Shown piece after piece: positions 8,013 through 16,792 of a stretch of DNA of 64,000 nt. The notes under the pieces are model-generated. The model saw only the letters and a list, made by a program, of their open reading frames with translations, was not told where the DNA came from and ran no database searches. The DNA is from JANQFV01 sp964468185. Lineage in GTDB: Bacteria; Planctomycetota; Phycisphaerae; UBA1845; Fen-1342. The stretch lies in the NCBI GenBank assembly GCA_964468185.1, contig CAYXTR010000007.1, forward strand, positions 62,001-126,000, given 5' to 3'. A program made the position numbers and the translations under genes. Every line of letters begins with the position of its first letter. Position 1 is the first letter of the stretch.

Positions 8013-8999
8013 CCCCTTGGTCGCCGCCCGCGTCACCGCCGCCACCACCTCATCCCAACTCCCCGCCGGCCGCGCCCCCGCCGCCCGCTGATGCCCGCCG
8101 CCATTGAACCGCCCCGCCAGCGCCGCCACGTCCAGCGTCTCCTTGCTGCGCAGATTCACGCGCACCGACCCGTCCGGCTCCTCGGTGAACAGAATCATCG
8201 CCTCCACCCCCGCCAGCCGCCCCGCCTCATTTACCAGGTCCTCGGTCATCGTCCGATCCGCGCCGACGGCGTCAAAGTCCGCCTGCCGCAACTTCAACAC
8301 CACCAGCCGCCCACCCGCCTCCAGTTCCATCCGCTCCAGCATCCGCCCCACGAGGCGCAACTTCGCCGCCGGCTCGCGCTCATGCAACGCCCGATAACTC
8401 TCGTTCGCCACCGCACCCGCCGCCACCATCCGCGCCGCCGCATTCAGCAGCCGCGCATCCACATTCGAAAACCGAAACCACCCCGTATCCATCGCCAGCC
8501 CGACAAACAGCGCCGTCGCCACCGGCGGCGACACCTGCACGCCCCAGCCTTCAACCATCTCCGCCAGAAGCAAACACACCGCGCCCGCCGACGGATCACA
8601 AACGCGCAAGTCCTCCGGCCGCGTGCCAACGTCATCCCCCGTGACGTGGTGATCAATCACCAGCGTCCGCGGACCCGATCGCACGTACTCCGCGACCGGT
8701 TCGAGCTGTTGATACGAGCTCGTGTCCAGCACAATCAGCGCGTCGGCCTCCGCGCGCAACGCCGCCTCCCGCGCCGGCCACTGCTGCCAGTCCACCGCAC
8801 TCGCAAGCAAGTCGTATCGCGCAGGCAGCGGCTCATACAACACCGCCGCCGGCCGCAAACCGCGCTGCTCCAGAACGAGCGCCAACGCCGCCAGCGCGCC
8901 GAGTGCATCTCCATCCGGCCGCCGATGCGAAAACAGCAGCGGCCGTTCACACCCCGACAGCCACGCGTCCAGCTTGTGCATTTCATCTGCCGTCATCAT
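8001..8999 (-). CDS. DHH-family phosphoesterase (NrnA-like oligoribonuclease/pAp phosphatase)
   Basis: A 332-residue cytoplasmic enzyme of normal NrnA length. It has the DHH-domain motifs SHRRPDGDALGA (His25, Asp29, Asp31), VLDTS, and DHHV (116-119), and the DHHA1 signature GGGHQRAAG near the C-terminus. Family members degrade short RNAs and dephosphorylate pAp to AMP using Mn2+. The ATG at 8999 is preferred because the upstream in-frame extension overlaps the divergent gene and has no similarity; a second ATG follows at once. The start lies 54 bp from the divergent DUF89 start. The last codons and stop lie inside an octamer repeat array. Confidence 0.88.
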   Translation of the reverse strand: MMTADEMHKLDAWLSGCERPLLFSHRRPDGDALGALAALALVLEQRGLRPAAVLYEPLPARYDLLASAVDWQQWPAREAALRAEADALIVLDTSSYQQLEPVAEYVRSGPRTLVIDHHVTGDDVGTRPEDLRVCDPSAGAVCLLLAEMVEGWGVQVSPPVATALFVGLAMDTGWFRFSNVDARLLNAAARMVAAGAVANESYRALHEREPAAKLRLVGRMLERMELEAGGRLVVLKLRQADFDAVGADRTMTEDLVNEAGRLAGVEAMILFTEEPDGSVRVNLRSKETLDVAALAGRFNGGGHQRAAGARPAGSWDEVVAAVTRAATKGVTK

Positions 9000-9053
9000 G
9001 ATGTCGCAGATTCTATGCGTAGCCGAATCGGAAGTAACCCCACAGGATTCAGC

Positions 9054-10100
9054 ATGGCCGCACTCCCACAATTGCATGACCCGCACAACTACCGCCCCTG
9101 CACGTGGGACCTCAAGTCGGACGCTGCCGGCCGCGCCTACTGGCTCGATCTTTTTCACTGGCATCTCGACGCCGTGCTGGTGCCGCTCATCCAGGATGTT
9201 TACGCCCCCCCGTCGGCCGCACTGGCTGCCCTGCGCAAGGACTACGCCGCAACGTACAACCAGGTCGCACAGGATCCGTCCGCCTTCGACCGCATCGACG
9301 TGCTTCTCTTCACCTCACTCCGCCACCAGGTCCTCACGCGCCATGGCTTCGACGACCCTTTCCAGCACGTGAAAACTCGCGCGAACGAAGCCGCGCTGGA
9401 CCTTCTTCCCGCCATAGTCAGCGAGATCGACACGACCGCGGGCGACGCGCAATGCGACCTGCTGATACGCGGACTCATGGCCGGCAACATCTTCGACCTC
9501 GGCTCCCGGGCCACCATCCAGCGCCACTCCGACGGCCAAACCGCGTTCCGCGAAACGCGTCAGACTCAACGCCCGCGCCCCTGGTGGATGGACGACGTCG
9601 ACGCCTGGCACGCACGCTGGCAGCAACGCCCCTATTGCCACGCCGTCCTCTTCGTCGACAACGCCGGCGGCGACATCCTGCTGGGCAACCTCCCCCTCGT
9701 CCGCTGGATGCTCACGCACGACACGCGCGTGACCCTCGCCGCCAACAGCGCCCCCGCCCTGAACGACATTCTCGCGAGCGAACTCCCCGACCTCCTCGCC
9801 CGCGCCACCGAACACGACGAGCTGCTTCGTGCAACCTACGCCAGCGACCAGCTTCGCATCCTCGCCACCGGCTCCGACACCCCCCTGATCGACCTCACGC
9901 TGCTCGACGAATCGTTTGTCGCTGCCGTAGCCGACGCCGATCTCATCATGCTCCACGGCATGGGCCGCGCGATCGAAAGCAACTTCCACGCGGCGTTCAC
10001 CTGCGACACCACGTGGTCCGCCGTCCTCAAGGACGAGGCCGTCGCCCGCCACATCGGCGCCGAACTCTTCGACTGCGTATTCCGCTTTCACCCCGCCTGA
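9054..10100 (+). CDS. DUF89/ARMT1-like metal-dependent phosphatase
   Basis: A 348-residue protein. The family hallmarks are MAGNIFDLG (142-150) and VDNAGGDI (201-208; Asp202 and Asn203 bind metal), then a long Rossmann-like C-terminal half with a late LIMLHGMGRA strand. DUF89 proteins (yeast YMR027W type, the C-terminal domain of PanK4, human ARMT1) are damage-control phosphatases that remove phosphate from aberrant metabolites such as oxidised phosphopantetheine or phosphosugars. The exact substrate is unknown here. ATG 9054 is chosen over ATG 9015 because homology starts soon after. It is divergent to the DHH phosphoesterase and shares a short control region with it. Confidence 0.82.
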   Translation: MAALPQLHDPHNYRPCTWDLKSDAAGRAYWLDLFHWHLDAVLVPLIQDVYAPPSAALAALRKDYAATYNQVAQDPSAFDRIDVLLFTSLRHQVLTRHGFDDPFQHVKTRANEAALDLLPAIVSEIDTTAGDAQCDLLIRGLMAGNIFDLGSRATIQRHSDGQTAFRETRQTQRPRPWWMDDVDAWHARWQQRPYCHAVLFVDNAGGDILLGNLPLVRWMLTHDTRVTLAANSAPALNDILASELPDLLARATEHDELLRATYASDQLRILATGSDTPLIDLTLLDESFVAAVADADLIMLHGMGRAIESNFHAAFTCDTTWSAVLKDEAVARHIGAELFDCVFRFHPA

Positions 10101-10174
10101 CATCCTTCGACATCTTTCGCCGCGTTACGGTGCTACAATCAAGGTCAGTCCGGCGAGCCCCGCGGACCGCGAAC

Positions 10175-10798
10175 ATGCACGTTCGAACTTGCGCCAGTTT
10201 CAGCCTCCTCGCGATTGCGTCTCTCATAGTGGGCTGCGACCGAACCGCGCATCGCGCGCAGGCCACCCGCCCAGCTATCGCAAAGACTGCCGCACAGGAT
10301 CTTTCCACTATGAATACCGAAACCGCAATGTTCGGCGCCGGCTGCTTCTGGGGCGTCGAAGCCCGCTTCCGCCAGATCGAAGGCGTCGTCGCCACCGAGG
10401 TCGGCTTTGCCGGCGGCCACACAAAGGATCCGAACTACAAGGATGTCTGCGCCGGAGCCACCGGACACGCTGAAGTCGTCCGCATCGAGTACAACCCCGA
10501 ACAGGTCTCCTACGACGACTTATTGGACGTCTTCTGGGATTGCCACAACCCCACCACGCCGAACCGCCAGGGCCTGGACATCGGCGAGCAATATCGGTCC
10601 GTGATCTTCACGTACTCCCCCGAGCAGGCACAAGCCGCCGAAACCAGCAGGAACCACCTCAGCAGCACCGGTCGATACGACCGCCCCATTGTCACCCGGA
10701 TCGTCCCCGCCGCCCCCTTCTATCCCGCCGAAGAGTATCACCAGCAATACTACGCCAAGCGCGGGCGTGACTCCTGCGCCTCGACCATCCGCGACTAA
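10175..10798 (+). CDS. msrA: Peptide methionine sulfoxide reductase MsrA, lipoprotein form
   Basis: The 207-residue protein reduces Met-S-sulfoxide in damaged proteins. GAGCFWG (catalytic Cys57) is intact, followed by GFAGG, GHAEVV, DPNYKDVC and the C-terminal EEYHQQYYAK. The N-terminus has a signal sequence and lipobox LIVGC (Cys21), so this copy is probably exported and anchored as a lipoprotein, protecting envelope proteins. Met46 could start a cytoplasmic form. TACAAT at 10134-10139 is a possible -10 element. Nearby genes give no further functional link. Confidence 0.92.
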   Translation: MHVRTCASFSLLAIASLIVGCDRTAHRAQATRPAIAKTAAQDLSTMNTETAMFGAGCFWGVEARFRQIEGVVATEVGFAGGHTKDPNYKDVCAGATGHAEVVRIEYNPEQVSYDDLLDVFWDCHNPTTPNRQGLDIGEQYRSVIFTYSPEQAQAAETSRNHLSSTGRYDRPIVTRIVPAAPFYPAEEYHQQYYAKRGRDSCASTIRD

Positions 10799-11017
10799 CG
10801 ACGCGACCCGCTCCCGCCGCGGAACGCGCCCAAGCAATCTCCTCCGCACACTACGGGAACATCTCCATGACCGGGCCACACGTCCGCGAGGGCCAGCTTT
10901 TCTCGGTCCATACCGACTCGCCAGTTCAGATACGTAACCACATATCAGAATCTGACCGACGTAACCGTAACGGCACGTGAGCGCGTGGAAACAAAGCGGG
11001 ACCAGATAGGCACACGT

Positions 11018-13768
11018 ATGTCCAATGGGCTGAAGCACAACTGGAAAGCCCTCACGGCGGCAGGTCTCACACTTGCCACCGTCGCCGCCGGCCTCGTCTG
11101 GTCCATCAACGCCGGGATCCTGGCCCTCCGCGACGAAAACCGCCTGCTCGCCCAGCAACAATCCGCCAACAGCCTCGCCGACGAAATCAAGGACACCGTC
11201 TTCGAGCGCTATCATGGCGTCGCACGCAGCCTCGCCGAAGACCCCATCCTGGTCGCCGTCGCTGCCGGTAAGCGCACCCCCGATGACAGTGACGCTCTCA
11301 TTGCCCTGAATGCCGTCCGCCGCGCACTACGCGCATCCCTGGTGTACGTCCTCGACGCCGAGGGCAACACCGTCGCCTGCACACCCTATGACAACGGCCA
11401 GACCCTCACCGGGAAGAACTACGCGTTCCGACCATACTTCACCGCATGTCGCAATGACAACTGCTGTATCTACCCTGCGGTCGGCGTCACCACCGGTGTT
11501 CCCGGCCTCTACGTCAGTGCCCCCATCCACGGTCCCAAGACGTCCTTCGCCGGCGCCGTCGTCATCAAGGCCACCTTCGATCACATCAACACCCTGATTA
11601 GGAAACGCAGTCAGCCGGCGGTGCTCGTCTCACCGGACGGCATCGTGCTTTCGACCAACCAGCCCGACTGGCTGTACCGCGCCGCGCTGCCCATCAGCCC
11701 GCACCGCCGCGACACCCTCATCCAAAGTCGCCAGTTCGCCAGCGAACCCCTCACACAGCTTCCCATTACGCTCCACACCCGTAATGTCAAGCTGCAGGGC
11801 AACACCTACAGTGTTGTGCGTGCCCCGGTAGCCGAGTCCGGCTGGCAGGTCTTCACGCTCGGACCGACCGATGTCGTCTATCCTCTCACCGCCTGGCAGA
11901 AGCGCCTGCTCACGCTCGGCGTCAGCTTCATCGCAGTCCTCCTCGGCATCATGTCCCTCCTGGGCATCAATGTCGTCCGGCGCCGGCGTGCCGAAGCCGC
12001 CCTGCGCCGCGTGAAGAACGCTCTCGAGGTTCGCGTCGCGGAGCGCACCCATGAACTTGGCCAGGCCAATGACGTGCTCAAGGCCGAGGTCCATCGCCGA
12101 GCCACCATCGAAGACCAACTGCGTGCCTCCGAACGCCGCCTCGCCGACATCATCGATTTCCTCCCGGATGCCACCCTAGCGATCGACGTCGAGGGCCGTG
12201 TCACCGCTTGGAATCAGGCCATGGAAGCGCTGACCGGTATCCCCGCTGACGAAATGCTCGGCAAGAACAACTACGAATACGCCGTGCCATTCTACGGCGA
12301 CCGCCGGGCAGTGCTCCTCAACCACGTGCTCGAGCCCGACCAGTCCATCGCAGCCAACTACCCGACGATAGAGAAGAAAGGCGACACGTTCACCGCCGAG
12401 GCCGTCGCGCCCGCACTGCCGCAGGGTCCCACCGTCGTCTGGGTCGTCGCCAAGCGCCTTTATGACGCCGACGGCCGCGTCATCGGCGCGATCGAGTCCA
12501 TCCGCGACGTCACGCAGCGCAAACACGAGGAAGCACAACTCCAACACGCCAAGGACACCGCCGAAGCCGCCACCCAGGCCAAGAGCAACTTCCTCGCGAA
12601 CATGAGCCACGAAATCCGCACGCCCATGACCGCCATCCTCGGCTTCGCCGAAATGCTCGCCGAACAGTGTGAACGTACCTGCACCTTCGGCTGCGCGTCC
12701 TTCGACGAGCTGATCCGCACCATCCGCCGGAACGGCGACCACCTCCTCCAGATCATCAATGACATCCTCGACCTCTCGCGCGTCGAAGCCGGTCAGGTCG
12801 AGCTGGAGAGAACCGCCTGCAATCCACTCGAACTCCTCGAAGAAGTGCGCTCCCTCATGCAGCCCCGCGCGTCTGCCAAGAACCTGCGTTTCGAAGTGAC
12901 CCACTCCGCCCCGCTTCCACAGCGAATCCAGACCGACCCGACGCGCCTCCGCCAAATCCTCGTCAACCTCGTCGGCAACGCCATCAAATTCACCGAAGCC
13001 GGCGGTGTGCGTGTCCGCGTCCGCCAGATCCCCGCGTCCAACACCTCTCAATACTCCCGCATCCAGTTCGACGTCATCGACACCGGGATCGGACTCGCCC
13101 CGGACCAGGTCACCCGCCTCTTTCAGCCCTTCAGTCAGGCCGACTCCTCCACCACCCGCCAGTTTGGCGGCACCGGACTGGGCCTCGCCATCAGCAAACG
13201 ACTCGCAAAACTCCTCGGCGGGGACATCACCGTCCGCAGCAAGAGCCATTGGGGTAGCCGCTTCCGCGTCCAGGTCCGCGCCGGATCGTCAGAAGAATCC
13301 GCCTTCATCGCAGAACCCCCACCAACTCCGGTGCCAACTGTGGCGCCGCAAGAACCCGGTGAGGGCCAACCTCTCAATTGCCGCATCCTGCTCGCTGAGG
13401 ACGGCCCCGACAACCAGCGGCTAATCTCCCTCCTGCTGCAACGCGCCGGCGCCACCGTACAGATCGCAGACAACGGCCAGGAGGCCGTCCACCTCGCCCT
13501 TCAGTCCCGCGCCAGCGACGCCCCCTTCGACCTTATTTTCATGGACATGCAAATGCCCGTCATGGACGGTTACGAGGCCGTCCGCGCCCTCCGACAGGAA
13601 AAGTGGCGTGGCCCCATCGTGGCCCTCACCGCCCACGCCATGGAACCCGACCGCGAAAGATGCCTCCGCGTCGGCTGTGATGACCATGCCAGCAAACCCA
13701 TTAATCGCAGACAACTCATCGAACTTGCCCGCCGCCACACCACCCCCACCCCCGCCACGGCAACCTGA
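11018..13768 (+). CDS. Hybrid sensor histidine kinase with Cache, PAS, HisKA, HATPase and receiver domains
   Basis: A 916-residue membrane sensor. Order: TM1 (about 12-35), an extracytoplasmic dCache-like domain (to about 290), TM2 (about 300-325), a coiled coil, PAS (about 375-510), HisKA with SHEIRTPM (His531), HATPase_c with QADSSTTRQFGGTGLGL, and a receiver domain with FMDMQMPVMDG (Asp843). Between the phosphorylated helix and the second helix is a Cys-containing insertion, CERTCTFGC, seen in some planctomycete kinases. It lacks an Hpt domain and no response regulator lies beside it, so phosphotransfer partners are elsewhere. ATG 11018 is preferred over GTG 10985. The ligand is unknown. 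Confidence 0.9.
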   Translation: MSNGLKHNWKALTAAGLTLATVAAGLVWSINAGILALRDENRLLAQQQSANSLADEIKDTVFERYHGVARSLAEDPILVAVAAGKRTPDDSDALIALNAVRRALRASLVYVLDAEGNTVACTPYDNGQTLTGKNYAFRPYFTACRNDNCCIYPAVGVTTGVPGLYVSAPIHGPKTSFAGAVVIKATFDHINTLIRKRSQPAVLVSPDGIVLSTNQPDWLYRAALPISPHRRDTLIQSRQFASEPLTQLPITLHTRNVKLQGNTYSVVRAPVAESGWQVFTLGPTDVVYPLTAWQKRLLTLGVSFIAVLLGIMSLLGINVVRRRRAEAALRRVKNALEVRVAERTHELGQANDVLKAEVHRRATIEDQLRASERRLADIIDFLPDATLAIDVEGRVTAWNQAMEALTGIPADEMLGKNNYEYAVPFYGDRRAVLLNHVLEPDQSIAANYPTIEKKGDTFTAEAVAPALPQGPTVVWVVAKRLYDADGRVIGAIESIRDVTQRKHEEAQLQHAKDTAEAATQAKSNFLANMSHEIRTPMTAILGFAEMLAEQCERTCTFGCASFDELIRTIRRNGDHLLQIINDILDLSRVEAGQVELERTACNPLELLEEVRSLMQPRASAKNLRFEVTHSAPLPQRIQTDPTRLRQILVNLVGNAIKFTEAGGVRVRVRQIPASNTSQYSRIQFDVIDTGIGLAPDQVTRLFQPFSQADSSTTRQFGGTGLGLAISKRLAKLLGGDITVRSKSHWGSRFRVQVRAGSSEESAFIAEPPPTPVPTVAPQEPGEGQPLNCRILLAEDGPDNQRLISLLLQRAGATVQIADNGQEAVHLALQSRASDAPFDLIFMDMQMPVMDGYEAVRALRQEKWRGPIVALTAHAMEPDRERCLRVGCDDHASKPINRRQLIELARRHTTPTPATAT

Positions 13769-13864
13769 TCACCCATTCCCGATACCGGGTCACGCTCCAC
13801 GTGGTCGCGAACGCAAACCTAACACCCGCACCCGAAAGGCGTTATCAGATCTTGCCTAAAGGCG

Positions 13865-13893
13865 TTGATTCTCCCCGCCGATGCGCATAAGCT
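13865..13893 (+). promoter_or_regulatory. Possible promoter of tRNA-Gln
   Basis: TTGATT (13865-13870) and TAAGCT (13888-13893) are spaced 17 bp apart, with 27 bp to the mature tRNA. The nonamer AAAGGCGTT occurs twice (13835-13843 and 13858-13866), the second overlapping the -35. The -10 match is weak. Confidence 0.3.
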
Positions 13894-13920
13894 ACGAGAC
13901 GTCCAGAGCGTTTTTGGCAT

Positions 13921-13991
13921 TGGGGATTAGTGTAACGGTAGCACGACTGACTCTGGATCAGTTAGTAGAGGTTCAAATCCTCTATCCCCAG
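13921..13991 (+). tRNA. tRNA-Gln (anticodon CUG)
   Basis: The 7-bp acceptor TGGGGAT pairs perfectly with ATCCCCA, with discriminator G. The D arm contains GTAACGGTAGC. The anticodon loop CTCTGGA, closed by ACTGA/TCAGT, gives CUG. The T arm is AGAGG-TTCAAAT-CCTCT. CCA is not encoded. Confidence 0.95.
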
Positions 13992-14225
13992 TTGATCAAC
14001 CCGGCGCCTTTTTGCCGCGCAACTTGCGGCGGTTCGGATATTTAGATCCGAATTCGACAAAATGGGTTGAACTCCGCCACTTTTGATCTTATTATCACCA
14101 GTGGCCTATTAACCAGCCCCAAACCCCGGGCCGGACGAGTCGGCGCACGTGTCCCCCCCCGCACGTCCCGACCACCGGCCCACTTTTTTGCGCCCCCTGG
14201 CGCCACAAAGGCCGATAACCACCAG

Positions 14226-14759
14226 TCAAGGCAACTCCCGCTCACCCTCCACACGCCGCCCCTGCGCGTCATACATGCTTAAGTCCTCGCCCCGCAGCGT
14301 CTTCACGATATGCACGATCTGGCCGGTATGTCCCGCAAAATGCTCCACCACATGAAACACCGCCATCACGCCACTTACCGTATAGCCCTGAATCGTAAAC
14401 CGCGCCGCGAGCACCCGCCCATCCATCTCATTGAACAACCGGTCCACCGCCCGCAACGTCTCCCCCAGCAACCACAACAGATCGTCGGCACTCATCCCGC
14501 CCCGCGCCGCAAACTCCGCCGGCCGATCGCGCTCGACGACCTCCCCGCCCAAACCGCCCAGCAGCCACTGCCGCACGTTCCCATTCAAGTGCAGTATCAG
14601 ATTCCCCACACTGTTGCAGTGCGCATTTGCCCGCCACCACAACTGCTCCTGATCCAGCAACCGCGCACAACGCACGATCTGACGATGATGCTGATCCAGC
14701 TTCTGCCGCGCATAGCGCACAAACTCCCGACTGACAACGTTCGCCCATTCATCCGACAT
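14226..14759 (-). CDS. DinB-family four-helix-bundle protein
   Basis: A 177-residue soluble protein. The first helix is followed by GNLILHLNGNVRQWLLGG, and a second signature, HVVEHFAGHTGQIVHI, supplies the paired His residues of the DinB/DUF664 metal site. These proteins form dimeric four-helix bundles; some are thiol-dependent transferases (mycothiol or bacillithiol S-transferases), most are uncharacterised. MSDEWANV at 14759 is taken as the start because the longer frame adds 23 residues without a match. It is monocistronic, between tRNA-Gln and the divergent TolC-like gene. Confidence 0.85.
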   Translation of the reverse strand: MSDEWANVVSREFVRYARQKLDQHHRQIVRCARLLDQEQLWWRANAHCNSVGNLILHLNGNVRQWLLGGLGGEVVERDRPAEFAARGGMSADDLLWLLGETLRAVDRLFNEMDGRVLAARFTIQGYTVSGVMAVFHVVEHFAGHTGQIVHIVKTLRGEDLSMYDAQGRRVEGERELP

Positions 14760-14917
14760 GGCCCGATCCTCCTGCTCAAGCGTATCCCGCGCGCCATGAA
14801 ATGTCACCCGACAAGACCTGACACCCACCGTTTGACACCCCCATACACCCTACCTATCATCGCCGCCATGTTTGGAACGGGTTTGGCGCGCGACGCCGCG
14901 GGGGACATGGGCGCAAG

Positions 14918-16792
14918 ATGAAAAAACAGCTCTCCTGGCAGTCAAAACGTATCATTCTGCAAACGAGTCTGGTCGCAACGCTCAGCCTGCTCATGGCGTG
15001 TGAGCGCACTCCACTCGACCTGGACCTCTCCGTTGCCGACTACCGCGACCGCATGCTCGTCGAGCATCAAAGCGAAGCCGCACAGCACAGCTTTACCGCC
15101 GAACCCGTCGCCTACCGCACCAGCCAGACGGCGGACGCGGAAGACCAGCGCCGTTCGCTCCTCACCGGCCCCATGACCACCACCCAGCCGGCTCCGCGCG
15201 AACTGCTCTCCGAAGTGCCCGACCCGTCCAACGCCCGCGACGTCTTCGCTGCGCGCCTCGAACGACTCCGCGAGCAACAGGCCGGCCGCCCGGACCAGCG
15301 CGTCGTGCGCAACTACACCCGCGTCCACGACAAGGCCAACGAATACCTCGACCTGGTCCAACTACCCGATCAGGTGCGCCTCAGCCTCGCCGAATGCGTC
15401 CAGCGCGCCCTGAATCACAACTACGCCATCCGCATCGAAGCCCACACGCCCGCCATCAGCCAGACCCAGATCGTCGAAGCCGAGGCCGCTTTCGACGTCG
15501 AGTTCTTTCTCGATACAAACTGGTCGAAAATCGACCAGGCCACCGCCCAGACCTTCGCCGCCGGCTCCAGCGATATCCGCTCCATCGAGGGCGGCTTCCG
15601 CCAACTGCTCCCCTCCGGCATGCAGGCCACCGTCTCGCTCGCCCAGACACGCAACAAGAACAACCTCCCCGCCGAGTTCCAGTCACTCAACCCCGTCTAC
15701 GACAGCAGTTTCGTCACCTCGCTTCGCCAACCGCTGCTCCGCGGCTTCGGATTGGACATCAACCGCGCCACCATCAACGTCCGCACGGCCGAACACCGCA
15801 TCTCCACCGAGCAGTTCATCCAGCAGGTCCGCGACACGCTCCTCGACGTCGAAACCGCCTACTGGAACCTCTCCGTTGCCCGCCGCACCGTCTCGGTCCT
15901 GGCCGAAAGCGTCGCTCAGAACTGGGTCACCTGGCAGAACATGATCGAGCGCCTCGACCACGACGCCACCCTCGTCGAGGTTGCCAACTCCGAATCCCGC
16001 TGGCAGAGCCGCTATGTCGAGTACCTCGAAGCCGTCAAAACCGTTCGTGACACCGAGGACCGCCTCAAGAACCTCATCAACGACCCGGACTTTCTCCTGT
16101 CGGATCCCATCGAGATCATCCCCGTCACCGAGCCCCTCGTCGCCCCCCTCATGGTCGACCACTTTGCCGAGGTCCGCACCGCCCTCGATCGCCGCAGCGA
16201 ACTCACCGCCGCCCGCGAGCAAATCGAGATTGCCCGCATCCAGTCCGCCGTCGCCAAGAATAACCTCCTCCCCCGCCTCGACCTCAACTTCCAATATGAA
16301 GTCCAGGGTATTGGCGATACCTCGGACAACTCCTTCGACAACCTGACCACCAACCGCTTCATCTCCTACACCCTTGGTGCGTCCTTCTCCTATAACTTCG
16401 GCGAGCGCGCCGCCCGCGCCGCCCTCCGCCGCGCCAACCTCCAGGAATCCCAGGCCATCGTGTCACTCAACCAGATCACCGACGCGATTGTTGAAGAAGT
16501 CAACACTACGATCCGCACCCTCATCGTCCGCTACACGCAGGTTCCACCCCAGTTCGACGCCGTCCAGGCCGCCGAGCTCAACCTCCGCGCCCTCCAGGCC
16601 CGCACCCAGCGCATCGACCCCAGCTACCTCCAAACCGAACTCGGCGCCGTCGAACAGCTCGCCAACAGCCGCACGCGGCTCGCCCGCCTGCTTGTCGACT
16701 ACAACATCGCCCTCGTCCAGCTCGAAAAGGCCAAGGGCACCCTGCTCGACTACAACAACATCGTCGTCAGCGATGTCTCCTCCGAGCGCTAA
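14918..16792 (+). CDS. TolC-family outer-membrane efflux protein
   Basis: A 624-residue outer-membrane factor, longer than the usual 430-500. The signal peptide ends in the lipobox LLMAC (Cys28), so it is probably a lipoprotein. The first 130 residues are a polar extension absent from TolC; then come two OEP repeats, beginning near LSLAECVQRALNHNY and near 390, with long coiled-coil alpha-barrel helices rich in A/E/R/Q. The Phe-Phe-Leu strand after QIVEAEAAFD marks the first beta-barrel hairpin. No periplasmic adaptor or pump gene is adjacent. The 20-bp overlap with the next gene implies co-translation. Confidence 0.88.
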   Translation: MKKQLSWQSKRIILQTSLVATLSLLMACERTPLDLDLSVADYRDRMLVEHQSEAAQHSFTAEPVAYRTSQTADAEDQRRSLLTGPMTTTQPAPRELLSEVPDPSNARDVFAARLERLREQQAGRPDQRVVRNYTRVHDKANEYLDLVQLPDQVRLSLAECVQRALNHNYAIRIEAHTPAISQTQIVEAEAAFDVEFFLDTNWSKIDQATAQTFAAGSSDIRSIEGGFRQLLPSGMQATVSLAQTRNKNNLPAEFQSLNPVYDSSFVTSLRQPLLRGFGLDINRATINVRTAEHRISTEQFIQQVRDTLLDVETAYWNLSVARRTVSVLAESVAQNWVTWQNMIERLDHDATLVEVANSESRWQSRYVEYLEAVKTVRDTEDRLKNLINDPDFLLSDPIEIIPVTEPLVAPLMVDHFAEVRTALDRRSELTAAREQIEIARIQSAVAKNNLLPRLDLNFQYEVQGIGDTSDNSFDNLTTNRFISYTLGASFSYNFGERAARAALRRANLQESQAIVSLNQITDAIVEEVNTTIRTLIVRYTQVPPQFDAVQAAELNLRALQARTQRIDPSYLQTELGAVEQLANSRTRLARLLVDYNIALVQLEKAKGTLLDYNNIVVSDVSSER

